From positions 1,984,001-2,048,000 of the forward strand of contig MJGA01000002.1 in NCBI GenBank assembly GCA_001910725.1: 64,000 bases of DNA, given 5' to 3'. Source of the DNA: Phanerodontia chrysosporium. Lineage: Eukaryota; Basidiomycota; Agaricomycetes; Polyporales; Phanerochaetaceae. A program made the translations under genes and the position numbers. Position 1 is the stretch's first letter, and every line of letters begins with the position of its first letter. Shown here piece by piece: positions 57,301 to 64,000 of this stretch. The notes under the pieces were generated by a model. That model saw only the letters and a list, made by a program, of their open reading frames with translations, did no database searches and had not been told where the DNA came from.

Positions 57301-59146
57301 GGCGATGGCGCGGCGTTGTCTGGTCGCTGTCTCGGCCGCAATTCCATATGCCTCCCCTTGCGACGGCTGAAGGCCACCGGACATTGGCGGCGGGCCTGGC
57401 AGGTATGAGATGGCAATAGGTGGTGTGGCGCAGGCGCAAGCCTCGTATGGTCTAACGCTAGCAGCCCCGGTGTGACATGACGATGACGCTCTATTATGTT
57501 TTGTAGTTCTGACATAGAAGCTGTGCCAAGGGGATAAGGTGGGTGTGGGTCCACGATGACGCTCCGATAGGAACAGGCGTACGAGAGACCGGGCGTAGTG
57601 CTGTTCTCCGATGTGAAGAAGATTCCGGAGGTAGCGTCCGGAGTCTTCTGTGAGCTAGGCGTTGATAGAGGGTAGAGAGTGTGATATGTTCTCATGCATG
57701 GGAGGCGTCGGGGAGCACAGCGCTGCTTGTGTCGTAATCAGCCTTCTCACACTCTTAACAACCGGCCCCCCTTAACTTGAAACTGTTGCTCACAGATGCG
57801 CTGGGAGTCTGGACTGCGCCGCAGGCAATGCAGATTACGTTCTGACGCACCCCGCCTGTCGAACGTAGTGAGAAATATTTGTAGTAGTGTGCGCAGAGCA
57901 ACTGACATTTTTTTTCTTTCCTTGTGCGGACGACGCACAGTGGAGCATCTGCACGTCATGCCCATGCGCTCTGCCGACGAGTGAATGCGACACGATCACG
58001 AGATGGACACGTCAGGCACATTTGCTATGCCCAAGGCGAAAGTAGTGCGGCGAAGAAGTGCACAGCAAGGAATGACCGCACTACGAGACAAACCTAAGAT
58101 TCCCTATGCTTTGCACGATCAACCAACAGAATTCAGCCGTCTAAAAATCCATGACACTTTTTATTGACTTACCTCTGTCTGATGGTGCCGATGTCGGTGA
58201 TTAGGACGGTGGACAACGCGGTCTGCGTGAATATTTTCTGCACGCGTTGGTCAGTAGGGTAGCAAATTAGCTCGGGTCTGACAAAGGGCCCGGTAAAATA
58301 AGTCGTCGGCGGTAGCAAAGCAATGCAGATGAGCATGGGCTATTCTTTGTTTGGCGGGCTCTACGGACGCCAAGCCAGAGAGCGGGCTCGAGACGGTGCA
58401 CTGAGGCAGGGACGGCCGTGAGTGGCCTGGAAGGACTAGAGGACGCGCGAGAGAGGGCCAATGAGGCATCTGACATGGACTGATCACAGAACATTCTTCT
58501 CATATGAGGCTTGTGGCGCTCCCGGTATTGTGCGGCGGTCGCGGCAAGCGTGCTTACAGGATACAGCTTGTGCCGATATCGGTACCGTTGAAAGGCTCCT
58601 GACGGGAGGAAGCAAGGTTTCAGACGACGTGCCCGCCATGCGGGGGCTCGCTGAGGGGGGCCAGACTGGCTGCTGAACGAGCTGGTGTGCCACGGGAGAG
58701 GTGCTGGGCCTCCTATGTGCTCATGCGCTGGAAGACGGGCGCGGGGAGAGGAGCCTTTTGCGTCCGAAGACGGAAAGGTGATCTTGGCTGAGAAAGCTGT
58801 GACCGTGACGGTGACCGGCACGCTCCGCTCGCGTTCCGGCAGAAATGGGCTGCTTGGTGAGCGATTTGTAAAGACGGTCAAGTATATACCCCGTCAGCTA
58901 ACCGCCCGTCGTGGTCGCCTCAGAGCTTCGTCTAAGCCGCCGCCCTCTCGCTTACCCGACGTTCTGCCCTCCAGTCGTTTATAACACTTCCGCCCCGACG
59001 CTCCCCGGATCGCTTACTTCCCTCACCCCCGTCCTCGCCCTCAGTCGCGGTCCAGTCGCTCCCATCAACTCCGCTAGCCGCCAGTCGCACACGAGTAGCC
59101 TTCTCAAGCATCCCCGCCACATCCTCCCCACGCCCTGCACTGCATC
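54305..59146. other. Long gene-poor divergent region with GC-rich core
   Basis: 4.8 kb between the divergent start codons of casein kinase 1 and the DsbA-like gene. Open frames are numerous at 56135-57440 because the DNA there is very GC-rich, but they overlap on both strands, lack introns typical of the genome, and show no family motif. The largest outside it (54768-55331, minus) also has none. I saw no transposon termini, tandem array or RNA gene. It may contain regulatory DNA, a non-coding transcript, or a decayed element. Confidence 0.5.
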
Positions 59147-60167
59147 ATGCCCGCACCCCCAAGAGTCATCAAGCTTCTCGTCATTTCAGACATCGTGCGT
59201 CCCCTCCCACCACCCAGCACACTCTCGCTCACCAGCCCGCATGACAGATCTGCCCATGGTGCTACATTGGCCAGCGCGAAATGGAGCGCGCCATCGAGAT
59301 GTGCAGCGACCTCCCCATCCAGGTCGAGATCGAGTACCGCCCCTACCGCATCTACCCCTCCCTCAAGGACGGCCAGTTCCTCGACAAGCGTCAGTGGTAC
59401 GAAACCAGGTTCGGCAAAGACAAGATCGAGCAAATGGAACGGATGACCATGCAGCGTGCCCTCGAGCTCGGCATGAATATGTGAGTCCCAAGATTTACCT
59501 TGCACAGCTATCCCCGTTTGTCCTGGGACGATCCCCTCCCTTTCCCCGCCCTCCTAGCAAAGAATTAGGCGCTGACGGGCTCGCTTTGCTGCACACAGAA
59601 AATACATGGACGGCATCATCACCCAGACCACCCTCGCCCACCGCCTGCTGCTCAAAGCCTGGAAGATCGGCGGCCAGACGACGCAGCAGGCCCTCCTCAC
59701 GGTCCTTTTCAAGGGCTACTTCGAGGACCTCGCAAATATCGGGGACACGAACGTCCTCGCAGACATGGCTGTGTCTGCGAACCTCATGTCGAAAGAGGAG
59801 GTGCGTGTTTGCTTGCGCCCCCTGCCCAGGCTGTCATGGGTTCTGACTCATCTCGCTCAGGCGGTCACCTTCCTCGAATCCGCCGAGCTGCTGGACGAAG
59901 TCGAGCGCATGATGAACGAGGCTCGCAAGAAGGGCGTAAATGGCGTGCCATTTGTCGTCATCGACGGCAAGTGGGCGGTGAGCGGTGGGCAGACCGCGGA
60001 AGTGTACGCACAGGTGCGTAATCTTTGCTTATCAATCCGTCACACCCGAGATTCCCGGGCTAAAGCACCGAGCTCAGATCTTCAAAAAGCTTGCCAACTG
60101 CGAGCCCACGACGCCACGACCGACGCACGCTGCGCCCGCGGCTGCGAGTGTCCCACTCAAGGCGTGA
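59147..60167 (+). CDS. DsbA-like thioredoxin-fold oxidoreductase (FrnE type)
   Basis: Starts MPAPPRVIKLLVISDI, then across a small intron ICPWCYIGQREMERAIEMCS. CPWC is the redox-active CxxC at the start of the thioredoxin fold. The helical insert reads EQMERMTMQRALELGMN, YMDGIITQTTLAHRLLLKAW and ALLTVLFKGYFEDLANIGDT. The C-terminal thioredoxin half returns with KKGVNGVPFVVIDGKWAVSG (the cis-proline GVPF) and GGQTAEVYAQIFKKLA, ending PAAASVPLKA. This is the FrnE/2-hydroxychromene-carboxylate-isomerase-like subgroup, in which the fungal members' substrates are mostly unknown. Four introns, continuous frame. Its start lies at the edge of the gene-poor region. Confidence 0.9.
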
Positions 60168-61061
60168 GCCCGTCGTCGTCAGATGTCCGTTTTCCTCTCT
60201 CCAACGATATCCCCCACGATATTATTCGTTGCAAGCGTTTCTATTATTTGGGGTGGAGCGGACAGTCACTTTCTCCCTCGTATCTCCCTTGCATGGCTCT
60301 CATCTCCCGGCTTTCACCTTCCTGTCATGTTGTATTCTATCGTCCGTTTTTCCGCTATTATTCTGTCCCGTTCCTTGTGTTTCCCTCTCTTACACACAGA
60401 GACCATCCGTACATGCTCATGACGCAGCGCGCAGATCATGACTTTCCACTATCATCTAGCATACTAGTCAATCTACTGCAGCGATTACTACTACTTTGTG
60501 TGCGGTGTGTCCCTCAGACGAAGCAGTGTAATGAGAAGCTCATGATTGTACAGCCTATTTCGTCGCCATTCTCCTGGGACTGGGAGACGGGGCAACCTTG
60601 TGCGTTTGTGGTGTGTCTTGCCCCACAGGAGGCCGTCGCGAGCGAGGGTCGGAAGAGGCCGTGTGCGCTGGGCGGGGTGCGCAGCGGGCGGGCGCTGGAA
60701 TGACAGGAGCGCGGCGCGTCGGCATGTGACGTCACACGCGAGTATTCGCCGAGCGTCGTCGATTCCGGTCTGTCCTCGATCCACCCAGAGCTCCAATTTC
60801 ATGCGAACGCACTGCGAACGCTGCCCAGCGGACATCATCTGCGCTGACATCCCAATCCACAGGGAGTGGCTCTCGCCATGCATGGCCCCCGGCCTCCATT
60901 CAAAACCAGCCTCGGCGGTCGTCCTCTGCCTTCCGCTCATCCGCTGCACCCGCCTCTCATCCGCCCACCCCCGAAAAGTGCCTCTGCTTGCTGGCGCCGC
61001 CCACGCAGACTGTCACAACACACTTGAACCTGAACATTGACAACATTGTGCCACGCAGCAA
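60168..61061. other. Intergenic region
   Basis: About 890 bp between two plus-strand genes. The 365-codon frame starting at 59606 runs through introns of the DsbA-like gene into this region and is an artefact. Nothing else recognised. Confidence 0.5.
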
Positions 61062-62204
61062 ATGCCTACCCCGCACCAGCACTGGCTCTATGTCTGGGTA
61101 CCACTTGTCACCGCGACTGTATGGTTTGGTGCGTCATCCCTCTACAAATTGCACATTGCCAGAGGCTGACAGGTGGCAAATAGGGACGCTGCTGGCGATG
61201 CTCATCACCTACCTCGCCCAGGGGCGCCCGCACTATGTCTCCGAGGACGGGAGCATAGCGTACATCTCCGACGTCGGCGCAGACATCCTCAAACCGCTCT
61301 TCGTGACGGGATGCGCCATCACGGGCATGGGCTTCTTCCTCTCGCTCGTCATCGAGCGTTGGCTGCGCCACTCTGGCCGGTACGTCACCTCCGTCAATCG
61401 TGTCTGTCCCTCCACTCACTGTGCGCAGGCTCATCGCGGAGATGCGGCGGCGAGAGCGCGTGCTCTCGTGTCTCGCCATTATAGCGTCATTCATCGGAGG
61501 CATGGGCCTCCTCCTGCTGTCCATCTTCGACACAAAGCGCCACCCGAGTCTGCATCGAGTGTTTTTGCTTGTGTTTATCCTTGGCGTGGGCTTTAGCGCC
61601 CTTTTCACGATTGCGGAGGTGAGTGTCATGCTTCCACAGCGTGGCACGTGGGACTGACGTGCACCCAAGTACCGGTGGATCAGCAAAGACTTTGTCGAGC
61701 TCCGCAAACTGAAGATTGCCTACATCATCAAGGGTGTCATCGCCGGACTACTTATCATTCTTGCCGTCGTGTTCGCCATCACACTATATACCGCGAACGA
61801 TGTCGGAGGTATGCAGAAATCTCATGCCACAGTCGCGATTGTCGTGCTGAATATCACTTTCAGCCATCATCGAATGGATCATCGCCTTCGGATATACCCT
61901 CTATCTCCTGACATTCGTGTACGACCTGCGCATGGCTAAGGGCGTGCACCGCGGGCAGTACTCACGCAAGCGTTTGCTCGATCTCGAGAAGCAGGGCATC
62001 CCGATATCCGCGGCGACGGCGGGGCACGAGGGCAACGCCCGCGCGAGCGACGTCTCGGCCCCGCACGGTCGCTCCAGCACGACCACCATGGGCACCGCCG
62101 ACGGATACCCTGTAGCGTACGCGGCAACGACCGCGGCGCGAACGGCGGGTACACTGGGTACAATACCCGGGGTTATGCTTGATGGACTCTCACTGCAATG
62201 TTAG
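61062..62204 (+). CDS. Frag1/DRAM/Sfk1-family membrane protein
   Basis: A polytopic membrane protein with about six helices: WLYVWVPLVTATVWFGTLLA (TM1), ILKPLFVTGCAITGMGFFLS (TM2), VLSCLAIIASFIGGMGLLLL (TM3), VFLLVFILGVGFSALFTIAE (TM4), AYIIKGVIAGLLIILAVVFA (TM5) and IIEWIIAFGYTLYLLTFVYD (TM6). The layout and the YISDVGAD motif between TM1 and TM2 match the Frag1/DRAM/Sfk1 family, whose yeast member regulates phosphatidylinositol 4-kinase and lipid asymmetry at the plasma membrane. The cytosolic tail is Ser/Ala/Thr-rich and ends LDGLSLQC. Start at 61062 (MPTPHQHWLY). Four introns with a continuous frame. Function beyond the family is inferred. Confidence 0.85.
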
Positions 62205-62588
62205 ATGTATTATTTTCGCACTATTCACGCACGTGCACGCTTTCTTGTTGATTCCTGCAATGCTTTGTTACCCGTTCCTGTAGAATACCTGATGTATAAT
62301 GCTAGCCATTATATAATATGTAGCAGTATCTCCCAAGCCTTCGCTGTAGTGGGAGTGCGGTCGACTGTTGACTTTGGCAATTTGGGAGAGAGTCGTCGGA
62401 GATGCCACGTGAAAGGATTGTGATCCGGGGTTACCATCAAACTGCCGGAGCGCCCGCTGTGCCCCTTCAAAGCTTCACGTCGAGCCTCCGTGTCGCGTCT
62501 TGCGCACTTCCACCGACCTTCTCTCTCGACTCCTCCTTTAACCTCACGTCCTACATCTTGCAGACACATCTTCCATAGTATCTCTGAC
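62205..62588. promoter_or_regulatory. Intergenic, VPS51 promoter
   Basis: 380 bp between two plus-strand genes, AT-rich at its start (poly(A) region of the membrane protein) and C/T-rich just before the VPS51 ATG. No other feature. Confidence 0.4.
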
Positions 62589-63383
62589 ATGTCCAAGGCA
62601 TCCAGCCCGCCGTCTACCCCAACGCGCAGCACCCTGTCGCGGCCGCCATCCTCGCCGTCGCCGCTACGCCCGAACTCGCCCACGACGCCGCGCTCCGTGT
62701 CCGGGCCTGCGACGCTCCCGAGCCGGCGCGCCTCCGCACACTACGGGCAGGCGCCCCCGCTGTCGCCCACACCGCCGCCAGGCGGCGGGCAGAAGACGCG
62801 GGCGCGGGACCTCCTGCGGAAGCACTACGGCCTGGGCGTGGGCCCGCCGGCGCCCTCGGGCGGGAGGAGCGCTGCGGACCCGATGGACTTGGGTGAGCCT
62901 CGCGTCGCTTGTTGTGCGCGCATTGTGCCGAGGGGCTCACGGCGTGCGGGGCAGACTCGACGGCGTTTGACGCGAAGGCGTACTACGAGCAGCTCATCAC
63001 GACGTCGTCGCTCCCGACCCTCCTGCGCAAGGAGAATGAGCTGCTAAACGGTGCGTGGGGCTCTTGCGGAGCGTGGCGTGTCTTGGCTGACGTATGCTGC
63101 AGAGATCAGGGAGTTGGATAGCGAAAGGCAGTCGTTGGTGTATAATCACCACCATGAGCTTATCGCCGCGAGTGACACCATAGCAGCAGTACGTCCAGCC
63201 CACAATTTCGACTCAATATTTCTTGTTGAAGGTTTATCTATTTAGATGAAGGCTCGCGCAGAGAACCTCGATGCTGAGATGGACCTTTTGAAGGCTGCCT
63301 TCTCAGAGATCTCACGCTTATCTGCTGAAGTCGCAGTGGAACGCGCTGACGTTGCAAATGCAGCCTCAACTCAACGAACTTGA
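62589..63383 (+). CDS. VPS51: Vps51, subunit of the GARP tethering complex
   Basis: The GARP complex tethers endosome-derived vesicles at the trans-Golgi network. The N terminus is Ser/Pro-rich (MSKASSPPSTPTRSTLSRPP). The conserved Vps51 block follows: FDAKAYYEQLITTSSLPTLL, RKENELLNEIRELDSERQSL, VYNHHHELIAASDTIAAMKA and AENLDAEMDLLKAAFSEISR. This is the N-terminal helical domain that binds the t-SNARE Tlg1. Here it makes up almost the whole protein, as in many fungi, where Vps51 is far shorter than the animal protein. Three introns (about 62891, 63052 and 63189). It ends ANAASTQRT at 63383. Confidence 0.9.
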
Positions 63384-63930
63384 ATGTGAAGAAGGTCACA
63401 TGTGGGATCTATTTGTTTTTATGCTGGGATGGGAGCAATCGGTAAACTATTTAGAGATCTGTAATAGTAAACGGAATAATCATGTTTTATACTAGACCGT
63501 CCTCGCCTGCAAGGACAAGACAGCTCTAGTGCAACATTGGTATGCTCCGGCCCATACACCTCCTACTAACTTAACCATTAGGTTCGGTCGGTCCCCATCA
63601 GCATCAAGGAGCTACTCATAGCGCCTCAGCCAGAGCGGAGCACAACAACAAAGATACAGTTTGTCCCGTGACGACCACGTTCCGTGCTGTTCGCCCCGTT
63701 GAGCGCGAAGGACGACGTCTGTGGGAGGAATCCCAGGACCAAATTGAGTTCCATTCCGTTCTTGAGTACGTTGGCACTGCCGCAGCACGAGCACGTCACC
63801 CACTTGCTGATGCCTGTATAGACCCGCTCTCTGGCGCCATCGCAAGGTGGACGTGACCTGTCACTCGACACTCACCGGGACTGACTGAATCTCGCCTGGC
63901 CTGGCCCCGTAGAAGGTCGCGGAGCAAGGC
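63384..63930. other. Intergenic region at right edge
   Basis: About 550 bp, upstream of a possible gene whose first exon reaches the window edge. Two opposite open frames at 63626-63871 have no recognised motif. Confidence 0.4.
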
Positions 63931-64000
63931 ATGGATCACCAGACCTTCGGACTTAATGTGGGCGAGACGCCACTGGCCAACGCGAGGGCAAAGGTACGTC
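63931..64000 (+). CDS. Possible first exon of a further gene, 3' partial
   Basis: ATG at 63931 opens MDHQTFGLNVGETPLANARA then K, followed at 63994 by a consensus donor, gtacgt, at the very end of the window. The reading is short and no family can be named. It is listed because of the good donor and the spacing after VPS51. Confidence 0.3.
   Translation, partial: MDHQTFGLNVGETPLANARAKVR

Noticed and set aside
56135..57440. Several overlapping frames of 90-220 codons on both strands
   Set aside because: They reflect GC-rich DNA with few stop codons, are Arg/Ala-rich in every frame, and none has splice structure or a conserved pattern.
58267..58881. 204-codon minus-strand frame upstream of the DsbA-like gene
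   Set aside because: Ser/Arg/Pro-rich low-complexity translation without a recognisable domain.

Overview
This window is nuclear DNA from a filamentous basidiomycete, most likely an Agaricomycete of the Polyporales kind. Genes are dense and intron-rich, and most introns are 45-70 bp with GTRNGY donors. The gene set fits: a basidiomycete-type white-collar-2 photoreceptor partner, a cerato-platanin, a peroxisomal Fox2 with two SDR domains, a Ser/Thr-rich GPI protein, and a hAT transposon with fungal-style coding. The order-level placement is inference.

Layout. 0-11.3 kb: 3' part of a vacuolar Ca2+/H+ exchanger, FOX2 (peroxisomal beta-oxidation), an agmatinase pseudogene, and the ribosome-biogenesis helicase DBP6. 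11.3-20.8 kb: a poorly resolved cysteine-rich gene, an XLF/Nej1-type end-joining factor, a CS-domain membrane protein divergent from thiamine pyrophosphokinase, a MoaD-like molybdopterin synthase small subunit, and a metallo-beta-lactamase-fold hydrolase. 20.8-30.6 kb: a CCDC174 homologue divergent from a 14-TM-type MFS exporter, SDS22, and white collar 2. 31.4-35.1 kb: a complete hAT element with target-site duplications. 36-41.5 kb: an ankyrin protein, PRMT5, and a GPI-anchored protein. 42-46.4 kb: a long, disordered, Glu/Pro/Ala-rich repeat protein ending in a CaaX box. 47.6-54.3 kb: cerato-platanin, a putative mitochondrial protein, and a Yck-type casein kinase 1. 54.3-59.1 kb: a stretch without recognisable genes and with a GC-rich core. 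59.1-64 kb: a DsbA-like oxidoreductase, a Frag1/DRAM/Sfk1-type membrane protein, VPS51, and the first exon of a possible further gene.

The genes are mostly unrelated housekeeping functions, and I see no secondary-metabolite or defence cluster. The most informative observations are these. (1) At about a dozen places a conserved protein continues only if one base is restored, mostly in short homopolymers. This looks like residual long-read assembly error rather than real gene decay. (2) The agmatinase remnant is different: it has a nonsense codon and a large internal deletion, so it looks genuinely dead. (3) The hAT element has matching 8-bp target duplications and sits upstream of white collar 2. 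(4) The CaaX-box protein carries seven copies of a W-x-P-S-Y motif and belongs to no family I recognise.
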